DNA of 64,000 nt from Candidatus Marithrix sp. (GTDB lineage Bacteria > Pseudomonadota > Gammaproteobacteria > Beggiatoales > Beggiatoaceae), in assembly GCA_016744775.1 (NCBI GenBank), contig JADGDS010000001.1, positions 347,628-411,627 on the forward strand, in the 5' to 3' direction. Positions 9,876 to 18,875 of the stretch are shown here, piece by piece. The notes under the pieces are model-generated. The model saw only the letters and a list, made by a program, of their open reading frames with translations. It was not told the origin of the DNA and ran no database searches. Position 1 is the stretch's first letter. Every line of letters begins with the position of its first letter. The position numbers and the translations under genes are program-made.

Positions 9876-11522
9876 TTAAAGAAAACGTACCAAGCCACTA
9901 TTACCATTTATTTCAATCATTTGACCATCCTGAATTGTAGTAGTTGCTGTTCCTGTGCCAACAACAGCCGGAATTCCATATTCACGTGCAACAATCGCAC
10001 TATGGCTAAGAGAGCCACCACTATTTGTCACAATGGCTGCAACACTAACAAATAGGGATGTCCAAGAAGGCGTGGTGGTTTTTGTTACCAAAATATCGCC
10101 GGGCTGTAGTTTATCTGCTTCATCCAATGTATGGATAATTCTTGCTGTTCCCTGCACGATACCGGGTGAACCGGCATATCCTTTCAGTTCCTGCTTTTCT
10201 TTGCCAGTTGTAGTAGCCATAACTCCAAAGAACTTTTCAAGTGCTCGATAAAAGGGATCATCAAACATTTCTTCTGGAAATGGTTTGCCTAAAAAAGGAG
10301 GAGGTGTGCAGGTGGAAAAATTTTTTTCTGTTGCCCTACGTTCATTAACCAGCCTATGTAGGGACACAGTTGTGGTAGATACTTGTTTTATTTCTTCTAA
10401 AGATAGGTAAAAAACATCATCTTGATTTTCAATTACACCAGACTCACTTAAACGACGACCAAATTCTAAGCTAACTTGGCGTGCATAGTAGCTAACTTTG
10501 CAATCTATCCAAAAGTGATGATCTTCACTTAGAACATAACTTACTTGAGCGGCTTTGAGAAATTTTTCAAATTTATTTTGTACTGGTTGTGGGTAACATT
10601 CTAGTGCTTCAGATGCTCTCGTTATCTGTTGTTCCCGCAGAAGAGTAGCCTTTTCCATCTCGCCTACTACATCTCGATCCGGTTGAGTTATGTAGTTTTG
10701 TAGATTTTTAATTACTGGGACTGGGTTTTCTAACCAAGATGGGCTACTTAATAGGGGTTTGTCACTTTGTTTACCATATTCTTGGAAATAGCGGTTCAAG
10801 TCAGTTAAAAAAGTTTGCCCTTCAACTGATTCAGCTAGTTTATTAGTCACATCAGTGGCAATGTTTTTAGTTAGCACTTCTTGAACAATAGGAGAAGCTA
10901 GTGCCTTTCGGCTTAATTGCCAGATCATTTGATTGCCTTCTATGGTTTTGTTTGTAAAGCCACTCAGCAATTCATATGCCTGAAATTGATCGTTGTCCCC
11001 GAAAATATCCTGATACATCTCTTCAAAATAATTCAGAACCAACATCATTGGCCAGAAAAGCAAGAAATGAATTTCCCACATACGCTGTAAACGTTTCTCG
11101 GTTTCAGACAAATATTCTAAGAGAATTGGCATAGTCACTTGACTTGGATTGAATTCTTCCCAGTAACTTATGTGTTCTTTTATTTCAGGCAACCATTGTT
11201 CTTTCCACAGCTGGTCTAAATTCGCAATCGCAGTGTCTAATTTTTGTTGAGAACTAGCAGTACGGGCAGTCATTTCTTCGGGTGAGCTGTTATCTAGTTC
11301 TGGAGCATCATAAATATAGGTATTTATAAAACGGTAGTGATCCTTAAAACCCATTTCATAAATCTGGGCTGCTTGGTTAATTCCCTTTTCCATAGTATTG
11401 ATCAAAAAATGAAAATCTAAGGGAGTAACTTGATTTGGGAAATGGACCATATCAAAAAACCATGACAAATTAGCTTCTGCTGGTTCATTCCAAACTACTG
11501 GGAATTCAGTTTCTTGTTTCAT
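9876..11522 (-). CDS. PEP-synthase/rifampicin-phosphotransferase-like protein, substrate plus phosphohistidine half
   Basis: A 548-residue protein whose C-terminus is the swivelling phosphohistidine domain of PEP synthase-type enzymes: SGGSLSHSAIVAREYGIPAV carries the transfer histidine at residue 507. The first 430 residues are helix-rich and resemble the substrate-binding middle region of rifampicin phosphotransferase (Rph) or PigC-like proteins more than a pyruvate-binding barrel. The ATP-grasp partner is encoded 30 bp upstream on the same strand, so the two proteins together equal one Rph-like enzyme. Such enzymes split ATP and pass a phosphate through histidine to a small molecule; PigC uses the same fold for a condensation. 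The likely role is phosphorylating or joining the cluster product. The substrate is unknown. Confidence 0.82.
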   Translation of the reverse strand: MKQETEFPVVWNEPAEANLSWFFDMVHFPNQVTPLDFHFLINTMEKGINQAAQIYEMGFKDHYRFINTYIYDAPELDNSSPEEMTARTASSQQKLDTAIANLDQLWKEQWLPEIKEHISYWEEFNPSQVTMPILLEYLSETEKRLQRMWEIHFLLFWPMMLVLNYFEEMYQDIFGDNDQFQAYELLSGFTNKTIEGNQMIWQLSRKALASPIVQEVLTKNIATDVTNKLAESVEGQTFLTDLNRYFQEYGKQSDKPLLSSPSWLENPVPVIKNLQNYITQPDRDVVGEMEKATLLREQQITRASEALECYPQPVQNKFEKFLKAAQVSYVLSEDHHFWIDCKVSYYARQVSLEFGRRLSESGVIENQDDVFYLSLEEIKQVSTTTVSLHRLVNERRATEKNFSTCTPPPFLGKPFPEEMFDDPFYRALEKFFGVMATTTGKEKQELKGYAGSPGIVQGTARIIHTLDEADKLQPGDILVTKTTTPSWTSLFVSVAAIVTNSGGSLSHSAIVAREYGIPAVVGTGTATTTIQDGQMIEINGNSGLVRFL

Positions 11523-11552
11523 TTTTATAGGGAGATTAAATGGTTTTTAGTA

Positions 11553-12467
11553 TTAAACACTGGTTATGGGCCGAGACTGCAAAATGTATATTTTATCATT
11601 ATACATAGCCCATTCAATATCTTGTGGGCAACCAAATTGGGCTTGCAATTTTAATCCAAGTTTAGTTAAACTAAACAATTGTGATTCATCTAACACAAAA
11701 TTTTGCTGAAAGTAGCGAAAATTTGGCTTTTTTTCCAGTTGTTTTTGTTTTTTATTCCAAAATAAAGCCTCATTCTTACTACCCAACTTTTTAGTGACAA
11801 CTTCAAACTCAGAGGTTTTGCCTTGAGCTGTGTCAATAACAAAGTGATCAGGCACTACTTGACCGCTCACAATTAGTTCCCCTAGTCCCCAACTAGCTTC
11901 TATGACACATTCAGTTATTTTTTGTGTGACGGGATTACTAGTAAACATAACACCTGATATATCAGCTGGAATAAATTCTTGGATAACCACTGCCATACTT
12001 GCTTGGTTGGCATCATTTTGCTGGTCTCGGTATTTTACTGATCGTTCAGACCATAAAGAAGCCCAACATTGTTTTACATTACAAATAGCTGTTTTTACAT
12101 CATTTACACCAAGAAAGGTATCAAATTGACCGGCGTGTGATGCCGCTATAGAATCTTCTACAGTAGCGGAAGAGCGAACACTTAAAGCATTTGAAGCAGA
12201 GTTTTGCAGCAAGTCAAGGATAGCATTTTCAAGTGCTAACTGAATATTTCTTGGAAGTGGTGTCTCAATGATCTGCTGATACCTATCATTGTAATTCTGT
12301 TTTAATGAAGAGATATCTTTTAAAAATTGCTCAAACATGCTAGTTGATATACAGAACCACTCTGGTACTGGCTGTTGTAAGTAAGTTAAATTAGCTAATT
12401 GTAGTCCCTTTCCCCCAATAAGTTTGGCTGAAGGTGTTTCAGAAATATCATTAATTTTGAAGAGCAT
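11553..12467 (-). CDS. PEP-synthase-like ATP-grasp domain protein (N-terminal half of a split dikinase)
   Basis: A 304-residue stand-alone ATP-binding domain of the PEP synthase/pyruvate phosphate dikinase family. It begins with the KLIGGKGLQLANL lysine/glycine motif, has the loop LSVRSSATVEDSIAASHAGQ with arginines for ATP binding, GVMFTSNPV, and ends at DIEWAMYNDKIYILQSRPIT, the usual closing strand of this domain. Family enzymes normally continue in the same chain to the histidine domain; here the chain stops and the next gene supplies it. The spacing of 30 bp and same strand indicate an operon. Both halves look intact, so this appears to be a working split enzyme and not a frameshifted gene. 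Confidence 0.87.
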   Translation of the reverse strand: MLFKINDISETPSAKLIGGKGLQLANLTYLQQPVPEWFCISTSMFEQFLKDISSLKQNYNDRYQQIIETPLPRNIQLALENAILDLLQNSASNALSVRSSATVEDSIAASHAGQFDTFLGVNDVKTAICNVKQCWASLWSERSVKYRDQQNDANQASMAVVIQEFIPADISGVMFTSNPVTQKITECVIEASWGLGELIVSGQVVPDHFVIDTAQGKTSEFEVVTKKLGSKNEALFWNKKQKQLEKKPNFRYFQQNFVLDESQLFSLTKLGLKLQAQFGCPQDIEWAMYNDKIYILQSRPITSV

Positions 12468-12521
12468 TATTTATCAGTGTTATTAAATTATGGTATTTAA
12501 TATAAGTAGTAGGATAATGAT

Positions 12522-12542
12522 ATCCGACTTAAGAAGTCGGAT
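12522..12542. repeat. Perfect palindrome, 9-bp arms
   Basis: ATCCGACTT, a 3-base loop AAG, then AAGTCGGAT. It lies between the stop of the nucleotidase gene and the start of the ATP-grasp gene, both on the minus strand. It could act as a weak terminator or be a short extragenic palindrome; there is no T-tract after it on the minus strand. The rest of 12468-12576 holds nothing recognised. Confidence 0.6.
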
Positions 12543-12576
12543 GTAAATTTGTGACTACAAGTTGCAATTATTACAA

Positions 12577-14145
12577 CTATTTTCCAGCTTTGGCGATTTG
12601 ATCAATCATAACTTGGCGTATGGTTGTTTCAAAGGTTTTGATGAATTTACCATCATTAAAAGCTATGATCATCTTGGCTGATAGAAGGCCATCAGCAAGG
12701 GCTTTCCTAACACCTACTGAGTATGTGCTATTTGTATTAATAGGTTTATTGTTGAGCAGCCAAGTACCAGCTTTGTTGCGGGTAACATTATCTGTGTACA
12801 ACAGAAATGAGCCTCCTCCATGCATTGCATATCCGTCATCTAATAGGCTTTTTAGTACACTACCCTGCATTTTTACAGAAGCAAGCTGGTCGTTGCTGGG
12901 TAACGCGCGGATTACATCATATTCGGTGACTTCACCACCCACCGGAATCAAGTCATCAAGACGGATAAAACCGCTGTACAATAAACTAAGGTCAGCATTC
13001 ACTACATTATTCATGCCATTGAGAATGAGCTGGGTAAACTTAGTTTGCCGATTGCGTATGCTGCTAGCAAAACCATCCAGAGGAAATGGAGTTTGAGCTA
13101 TTATACGTTCTGGTTGAATATCCTGTTCTCGCAAAGCATCAAAACCAATTTTGAGCCACTTATTCACTTCAGCTAATACTTTTGGATCATCAGCAATAGC
13201 ATCAGTTATTGGTTGTACATGGTCTTCTAAGCGTAATTTACCAGTAGAAGTATCATAGTAAAGATCAATGATATAGTTGTTGCGAGCATTGGAATCTGAC
13301 TTGTATATGGGGGCTAACCCAGCTTTCAGCTCTACTTTCATATGTTCGTGGTCATCACCACCTAAAATTAGATCAATTTGCGGAAATTTAGCTGCTATCT
13401 TTTTATCTGTATCAACCTCAAAATGTGTCATGGCAATCAGGATATCTACTGGATTCTTACCACCAGTCAACTCAGCAACTTGTTCAGTAATAGCAGATTC
13501 CCAGTCAGTGTAGGTAACTTTTAAATCAGAACGGCGGAATGGTTCAGTAACACCAAAAACACCTACCCGCACACAGGCAGTACCTGCTGGGTTTGTAACA
13601 GTAAAAATGGTATTTTTGAGTATATCAATGCTAGCACCATTGGCATCAGATTGTTGAAAAGGTTTGCCTGTAGCATCAGCATAATTACTTGATATGATAG
13701 GGAATGTAGTTTCTTTAAACCTTTGCAACACTTGTTGTGCTGAGAATTGGTCGAATTCATGGTCACCAAAAGTAAAAAAGTCTATTCCAACAGTATTCAA
13801 TACTGCTACCATATGTTTACCTGCAAGCGGTTCATTATTAATAATAGCAGAATTTGACAGTCCAGAAGGTCCATAAATATCGCCGGATAAAGTGATATAT
13901 GTGTTGGTATTTTTCGCTAACAGTTGTTTTTTTAAGGTTGCTACACGTGCTATACCTCCTTGCGTCCCACCACTGACTGGCGTGATTTCATAGACATCGT
14001 TCAGATGAAGAATTGTGAGATGTACTTCATCTTCCTCGCCAGCTTTTACTTTTTGCAAAGCTACTGAGAGGGCTAAAAATGCTAAAAACACAGTAGCTTT
14101 GTTTAGAATAGGGTTTCTTGCTTTTAAAAGTTTTTTTATTTGCAT
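12577..14145 (-). CDS. Secreted 5'-nucleotidase (UshA)-family metallophosphatase
   Basis: 522 residues with an N-terminal signal segment (hydrophobic 20-30, ending near KAG at 36), so it is predicted to be periplasmic. The metallophosphatase domain shows LTILHLNDVYEIT, LSGDIYG, TFGDHEFDQF, AMTHFEVD and LGGDDHEHM. The C-terminal 5'-nucleotidase domain includes SLLYSGFIRLDDL and YDVIRALPSNDQL. Compared with E. coli UshA, the metal-site GNHE is GDHE and the GGH motif is GGDDH, so metal use or activity may be altered. It lies between the exporter region and the dikinase genes on the same strand. One reading is removal of a phosphate from an exported compound; ordinary nucleotide scavenging is the alternative. 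Confidence 0.86.
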   Translation of the reverse strand: MQIKKLLKARNPILNKATVFLAFLALSVALQKVKAGEEDEVHLTILHLNDVYEITPVSGGTQGGIARVATLKKQLLAKNTNTYITLSGDIYGPSGLSNSAIINNEPLAGKHMVAVLNTVGIDFFTFGDHEFDQFSAQQVLQRFKETTFPIISSNYADATGKPFQQSDANGASIDILKNTIFTVTNPAGTACVRVGVFGVTEPFRRSDLKVTYTDWESAITEQVAELTGGKNPVDILIAMTHFEVDTDKKIAAKFPQIDLILGGDDHEHMKVELKAGLAPIYKSDSNARNNYIIDLYYDTSTGKLRLEDHVQPITDAIADDPKVLAEVNKWLKIGFDALREQDIQPERIIAQTPFPLDGFASSIRNRQTKFTQLILNGMNNVVNADLSLLYSGFIRLDDLIPVGGEVTEYDVIRALPSNDQLASVKMQGSVLKSLLDDGYAMHGGGSFLLYTDNVTRNKAGTWLLNNKPINTNSTYSVGVRKALADGLLSAKMIIAFNDGKFIKTFETTIRQVMIDQIAKAGK

Positions 14146-14304
14146 ATAGAATATCTCTTAAAAAAATTATTGTTATTTATGGATTAATGGTAATCTTAAT
14201 AAATTAATTACAGTATATCATGGGTTAAACAAAAAAACCAATCTATTTTGTAAATGCAATTCTAATTTTACACTCAACTTAATAAATTTTGTTTATATGT
14301 TATG

Positions 14305-15090
14305 TCAGTAGCATGATAAACTATCCAAACTTGATTTACCAACTCTAATATAAATTCTCTCTGACAGCACAATCGTTGCTGCAAATACTTGGTCCCCAAC
14401 AGTTTTTTGTAAAGTTTGATGCTCACTGGTAAAAATATATTGATCGATTAAGGTAGTACCATTAACAATAACTCCATCTACCGGTATGATTTCATTGGCA
14501 TTGATTACAATAGTATCACCAACATTTAACTCTTCACACGGCACTTCGATCTCAACCCCATCTTTTAGTAACCAAGTCACTTTTGGTATTTTTTCATAAA
14601 TTTGTGTTGCGCGGATGATTTGTTCTATATATTTAACTTGATAAGCAAATCTTTTGCTTAAGTAATATATCCAATTAACTAAAGCTAAGATAAAATAATG
14701 TCTAGTAATAAGAAGCAAAAGAAAGAGAAGAGAATCAAAAACTGCCATATCAAATTTAGGTTTTTTTAAACAATGAATCGCATTTTTCCAAATAGGAATC
14801 GTGGTATATACAACTCCGGCTATGCTTATGAAAATCAAGCTAGGAAAAAATAAACTGCCCAGAGTTACTAAAGTTAGTGATGTTGACGCGATTGCATAAC
14901 GTTTATGAATTGTTGCTTCAACATTAGCCATGTATTGCTTATGTTCATCATATGATGAATTTGAATTTTTTTCATTGGAAAAATTTTCTCTATTTGACGA
15001 TGAAGTTGAACTGACTTCCGTTTTAATATCATCATATAACTTGATACCTATGTAAGTAATTACTCCAATAAATGCTAGTAGATAGTGCAT
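14305..15090 (-). pseudogene. Truncated P-type ATPase (membrane segments and actuator domain only)
   Basis: 261 codons resembling the first 40% of the complete P-type ATPase at 16944. It has an N-terminal helix, two hydrophobic pairs and the start of the actuator domain (VGDTIVINANEIIPVDGVIV). The chain stops shortly after the place where TGES should be, which here reads TSEH. There is no phosphorylation (DKTGT), nucleotide-binding or hinge region, and none is evident in the 159 bp downstream (14146-14304). It begins 8 bp after the exporter gene, so it is probably transcribed with it. It is most simply a decayed duplicate. A retained regulatory or assembly role as a small membrane protein cannot be excluded, because the frame is open. 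Confidence 0.7.
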
Positions 15091-15098
15091 AATTTTTC

Positions 15099-16712
15099 CT
15101 ATTTATAATATATTAACTGACCATATTGCATCTTCAATATTCTATCTGCAATATGAAAATATTTATCATCATGCGTCACCGCAATAATGGTTTTACCTTG
15201 TTGTTTTAAATCTGGTAATATCACTTCATAAAAATACTTTCTAAATTGAGGATCTTGATCCGCAGCTAATTCGTCAAAAATATAAATGGATCTATTTTCT
15301 AAGATAGCGGTTACAAAAGCCAATCTTTTCTTTTGCCCTGTAGATAAGTCAAGCTGAGTGAATTTTCCCTGCCGATATTTGGTTTTCTGCTCCAATTGCA
15401 TTAAGCGCAATAAGTCTTTGACTTGCTTGTCATCAATATTTGATAAACCATACAGTTTATCAAACAAGTGAAAATCAGTAAAGATAATTGCAAATAATTC
15501 GCGGTAACTTGCATATTGAGTTTTCTCAATTTGGTCACAATTCAAATTCAGAGAACCGGTGCTTGGATAATACAAGCCTGTCAATAATTTTAACAAAGTT
15601 GATTTGCCACTACCATTACCACCCACAATAAACACCATTTCCCCTTTTTTAATCTCCAGATTAATCGGACCTATAGAAAATAAAGGTTTACCATACTGAT
15701 TTGGATAAGAGAAAGTCGCTTTGTCAAGCTGAATTTCCTTGAAATTAGACGTAATAGCTTGTTGTTGAGAATAAATTTCAATAATAACATCATCCAGTTG
15801 TGCTTCGAGTTCACTTAAATTTTCTAAAACCACATTGCTTTGAGATAAGCTTGGTAAAGATGACACCAACATGCCTATTGGTCCAATAATGAATAAAATC
15901 GTCGTCGATATTTTGTAAATTTCATCGGCATGAGTGGCGTGTAACGAAGGTATAATAAAAACCACTATTGCCAATAACAGATAAAAAGATATACGAGAAA
16001 ACATCAAAGTAGTGATTTGTTGTAAGCCCACCTTGACTTTAAGTTTTTCTGTTTCTTCAGAAAGCATGTCGATATGATCAAATAAGTCATCACTTTTTTT
16101 ACGGTTCATTTTAAGTTCTTTAAAACCGTTTAAAATATGACTGAAATATTCAAAAAATTGCGCCTCTTTTTGAGTAGCAATATGCAGTTGTTTAGAAATT
16201 TGTTTCTCATAAAACCAGTAGATAGATACAGAAATGCTAATAAATACGATAGTGATCAAAAAACTGATGGGAGATAACCAAGCCAGATACAGAAAACTAA
16301 AAACCAGCACCATTCCAGATTGAGCAGCGGCTATAAGAAGCAGTCCAGATTGAGAAATAATGTTACTATCTTGAGTGAGCTGAGTGTACATTTCACCCCG
16401 TTTGCTATGTTCAATGAAATGCAATTCTGCCGAGCGAATTTTATCTGCAATTCTAACTCGGACTTTGCGAATGAACTTTTCAATCGCAACCACCGTTTGA
16501 GAAAGCGCGTACCTTTGCGTATAAACATATAAAATAAAAGCAATAATGTATAGCAAAAAATATTGTGTTTGTAAGTTATTATTTGAAACCATTTCAGCCG
16601 CATTATTGATGATAACTAATATCATCGCATTAGCCATACCTGATAAGGCAGTCATAAATCCAATTTGAGCAATTGGCACGTCATATTCTTCAAGATAGCT
16701 GAGTATTTTCAT
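15099..16712 (-). CDS. Peptide-export ABC transporter, fused permease-ATPase (PvdE/SyrD-like)
   Basis: About 537 residues: an exporter-type transmembrane domain with roughly six helices (residues 1-300), then an ATPase domain with Walker A (GGNGSGKSTLLKLL), signature LSTGQKKRLAF, Walker B YIFDELAADQDP and a switch histidine in AVTHDD. The short coupling to the ATPase and ELAADQDP are typical of the cyclic-peptide exporter family that includes PvdE and SyrD, which move NRPS products across the inner membrane. The frame extends to a TTG at 16745, but that adds codons formed by a palindrome (16723-16737), so ATG 16712 is preferred. Its position in this cluster makes it the likely product exporter. 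A 24-codon ORF lies just upstream. Confidence 0.88.
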   Translation of the reverse strand: MKILSYLEEYDVPIAQIGFMTALSGMANAMILVIINNAAEMVSNNNLQTQYFLLYIIAFILYVYTQRYALSQTVVAIEKFIRKVRVRIADKIRSAELHFIEHSKRGEMYTQLTQDSNIISQSGLLLIAAAQSGMVLVFSFLYLAWLSPISFLITIVFISISVSIYWFYEKQISKQLHIATQKEAQFFEYFSHILNGFKELKMNRKKSDDLFDHIDMLSEETEKLKVKVGLQQITTLMFSRISFYLLLAIVVFIIPSLHATHADEIYKISTTILFIIGPIGMLVSSLPSLSQSNVVLENLSELEAQLDDVIIEIYSQQQAITSNFKEIQLDKATFSYPNQYGKPLFSIGPINLEIKKGEMVFIVGGNGSGKSTLLKLLTGLYYPSTGSLNLNCDQIEKTQYASYRELFAIIFTDFHLFDKLYGLSNIDDKQVKDLLRLMQLEQKTKYRQGKFTQLDLSTGQKKRLAFVTAILENRSIYIFDELAADQDPQFRKYFYEVILPDLKQQGKTIIAVTHDDKYFHIADRILKMQYGQLIYYK

Positions 16713-16722
16713 AAAAATCCAA

Positions 16723-16737
16723 AGACCTGTCAGGTCT
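16723..16737. repeat. AGACCTGTCAGGTCT palindrome
   Basis: A 15-bp palindrome with core ACCTGTCAGGT just upstream of the preferred exporter start. The same core, flanked by A/T instead of G/C, recurs at 59414-59428, so it looks like a dispersed short palindrome. Confidence 0.55.
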
Positions 16738-16750
16738 GAATACAATAAAA

Positions 16751-16825
16751 TTAATAAATGTAGGAGGAGATTACTTCCATAGGAGTAATTGGCGTTTTGT
16801 TTGTGTTATTTGATTCAGTTATCAT
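16751..16825 (-). CDS. Possible 24-residue peptide upstream of the exporter
   Basis: A short ORF starts at an ATG preceded by AAGGAAA at suitable spacing, the clearest ribosome binding site in this intergenic region. It reads MITESNNTNK, then TPITPMEV, and ends ISSYIY before a TAA. The exporter frame follows directly (TTG 16745 or ATG 16712). It might be a peptide precursor, a leader peptide that couples translation to the exporter, or chance. It has no cysteines and no double-glycine site. The short length means composition alone cannot prove coding. Confidence 0.4.
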   Translation of the reverse strand: MITESNNTNKTPITPMEVISSYIY

Positions 16826-16878
16826 ATTTATTTTTCCTTACTTTGTAAAACTTGCTAATTAAGTAGCTATGACAAATT

Positions 16879-16908
16879 TTAACATAAAAAAAATCTTGAT
16901 GATATAAT
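16879..16908 (+). promoter_or_regulatory. Likely sigma-70 promoter for the P-type ATPase gene
   Basis: TTAACA (16879-16884), an 18-base spacer and TATAAT (16903-16908), 35 bp before the ATG at 16944, with AGGA at 16934 as ribosome binding site. It lies in the divergent region shared with the exporter gene, so the two operons may be controlled together. Confidence 0.5.
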
Positions 16909-16943
16909 CATAAAAATTCAGATCAATTTTTCAGGACAAAAAT

Positions 16944-18866
16944 ATGTTAGTTATTGGCGGGCTAATTATTGGTGGTTTACTATATACTGGCATTAGGTCA
17001 CGCAAAGTTAGCAATGATAAAAAAATAAATTCTAGAAAAAAAACACCAAGTGAAAAAAATTTATCTATTGCTACTACTTCATTAGGCTGTATCGTATCTG
17101 GACCTATTTTTTTTGCCCCGCTTACATTGCTAGGAGTGGGGGGACTCGTTTACCTTGTTTTGCCCACTTGGAAACAGGGCTATAATGATTTGATCCAGAA
17201 ACGACGTTTTACTCGCATGGTATTAGAATCTATGGTTCTGCCGGGTACGATTTTAACTGGTCACTTTTTTGCAGCAGCAATTGCCTACTGGTTCTTGTAT
17301 TTTGCCCTCAACATAGTATCCAAAGCCAAAGGGCTGACTACTAAAAATCTGGCGGATGTTTTTATTACCCCATCAAACCGTGTTGTATATCTTATGCGTG
17401 AAGGAGTGGAGCTTGAATTTACATTGAAGGATGTGCAAGCAGGTGACGTTCTTGTAGTCGAGGCAGGAGAAATTATTCCCGTAGATGGCACAATAGTCGA
17501 AGGCAATGCTGCCATAGATCAACGCATGTTGACAGGTGAATCACAACTTGTTGAAAAACATGTGGGTGATTTTGTCTTTGCTTCCACTATGATGCTTACA
17601 GGACGAATTCTGATCGAAGTCGAAAAAGCGGGTGAAGAAACTATTTCCAACCAGACTCAGCAGATCCTTAATGAAATGACATCATTTACTGCCACTCTTG
17701 AACTACGAAGTATTGACATGGCAGATCGCTTGGCATTGCCTTATTTCATGTTTGGTTCTGCGGCAAGCGTGTTAAAAGGAGCAAGCAGTGGATTAGCCAT
17801 TTTCTGGTCTCCATTAGACGATGCTCTCTACGCTGCGGGACCATTGAGTGTATTAAGTTATCTTAACATTGCTTTGCAACGTGGCATCTTGGTCAAAGAT
17901 GGACGCGCCTTGGAAATACTACGTAAAGTTGATACCATTGTTTTTGACAAAACAGGTACACTTACTGAAGAAATCCCAAAAGTTGCCAAAATTCATGCTT
18001 GCGGTGAAGTAAGCGAAAGTAAGATTTTACGCTATGCTGGGGCAGCTGAACGTAAACATACTCATCCTGTCGCTCAGGCCATCCTTGAAGAAGTCTTGAC
18101 ACAAAATATAAAGCTGCCTTCTATTCAAGAAGCCGCTTACGAGACTGGCTATGGTATCAAAGTCATGATTGGTGAACAGATGGTGCTAGTTGGCAGCTTT
18201 CGTTTTATGGAACAACAATCACTGTCTCTTCCTGAACAATTAGAAGCTGTGCAAATTGAATCTCAAGAACTGGGTGAATCACTAGTTTATGTGGCTATTG
18301 ATGAAGCGATTGTTGGGGCAATAGAACTCCATGCAAGAATTCGCCCTAACACAGTAGAAGTAATAACTAAACTTAAGACGCTCGGTTACAATATCTGCAT
18401 CATTTCAGGTGATCATGAAAAGCCAACTCAACATTTAGCTAAACAATTGGGAATTGAACATTACTTTGCCGAAACTCTGCCAGAGGAAAAGGCTAATTTG
18501 ATCAAAAAGATGCAACAAGAAGGCAAGGTTGTTTGTTACATGGGTGATGGCATCAACGATACAATCGCCCTTAAACAGGCAGAAGTATCGGTTTCCTTAC
18601 GCGGTGCATCAAGCATTGCTACTGATACTGCTCAGGTTGTTTTGATGAACGGGCAGTTAGATCAGCTTATTGAACTGATTGAATTGGCAAAACAGCTTGA
18701 TGTCAACCTCAAGAACACTTTTTTAGTAAGCGTTATTCCAACTGCTGCTATTGTCGGAGGGGTCTTAATCTTCAATTTAAGTTTAACGGCTGCCATCATT
18801 GTTTATATGGTAAGTATGGGGCTTAGTGTCACCAATGCAGTATTTCCATTATTAAAGGAAAAATAA
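16944..18866 (+). CDS. P1B-like P-type ATPase lacking the CPx motif
   Basis: 640 residues with actuator motif TGES near 200, phosphorylation site DKTGTLTE, KHTHPVAQ (the HP motif of the P1B nucleotide domain) and hinge GDGINDT, so all catalytic parts are present. It lacks N-terminal metal-binding domains. The membrane motif that normally holds CPC reads AAGPLSVLSYLNIALQRG: the flanking helix and GILVKDGRALE fit P1B pumps but both cysteines are missing. The usual soft-metal transport is therefore doubtful and the substrate is unknown. It heads an operon with the two diaminobutyrate genes (9 bp gap) and is divergent from the exporter operon. A truncated paralogue sits at 14305. Confidence 0.88.
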   Translation: MLVIGGLIIGGLLYTGIRSRKVSNDKKINSRKKTPSEKNLSIATTSLGCIVSGPIFFAPLTLLGVGGLVYLVLPTWKQGYNDLIQKRRFTRMVLESMVLPGTILTGHFFAAAIAYWFLYFALNIVSKAKGLTTKNLADVFITPSNRVVYLMREGVELEFTLKDVQAGDVLVVEAGEIIPVDGTIVEGNAAIDQRMLTGESQLVEKHVGDFVFASTMMLTGRILIEVEKAGEETISNQTQQILNEMTSFTATLELRSIDMADRLALPYFMFGSAASVLKGASSGLAIFWSPLDDALYAAGPLSVLSYLNIALQRGILVKDGRALEILRKVDTIVFDKTGTLTEEIPKVAKIHACGEVSESKILRYAGAAERKHTHPVAQAILEEVLTQNIKLPSIQEAAYETGYGIKVMIGEQMVLVGSFRFMEQQSLSLPEQLEAVQIESQELGESLVYVAIDEAIVGAIELHARIRPNTVEVITKLKTLGYNICIISGDHEKPTQHLAKQLGIEHYFAETLPEEKANLIKKMQQEGKVVCYMGDGINDTIALKQAEVSVSLRGASSIATDTAQVVLMNGQLDQLIELIELAKQLDVNLKNTFLVSVIPTAAIVGGVLIFNLSLTAAIIVYMVSMGLSVTNAVFPLLKEK

Positions 18867-18875
18867 TTATCTGAT

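Noticed and set aside
9876..12467. A single PEP synthase gene broken by a frameshift
   Set aside because: The two frames are separated by a proper gap with stop and start, and both halves end at domain borders.
12620..13096. 158-codon open frame on the plus strand
   Set aside because: It is antisense to the clear nucleotidase gene and has no family-like sequence; an overlap shadow.
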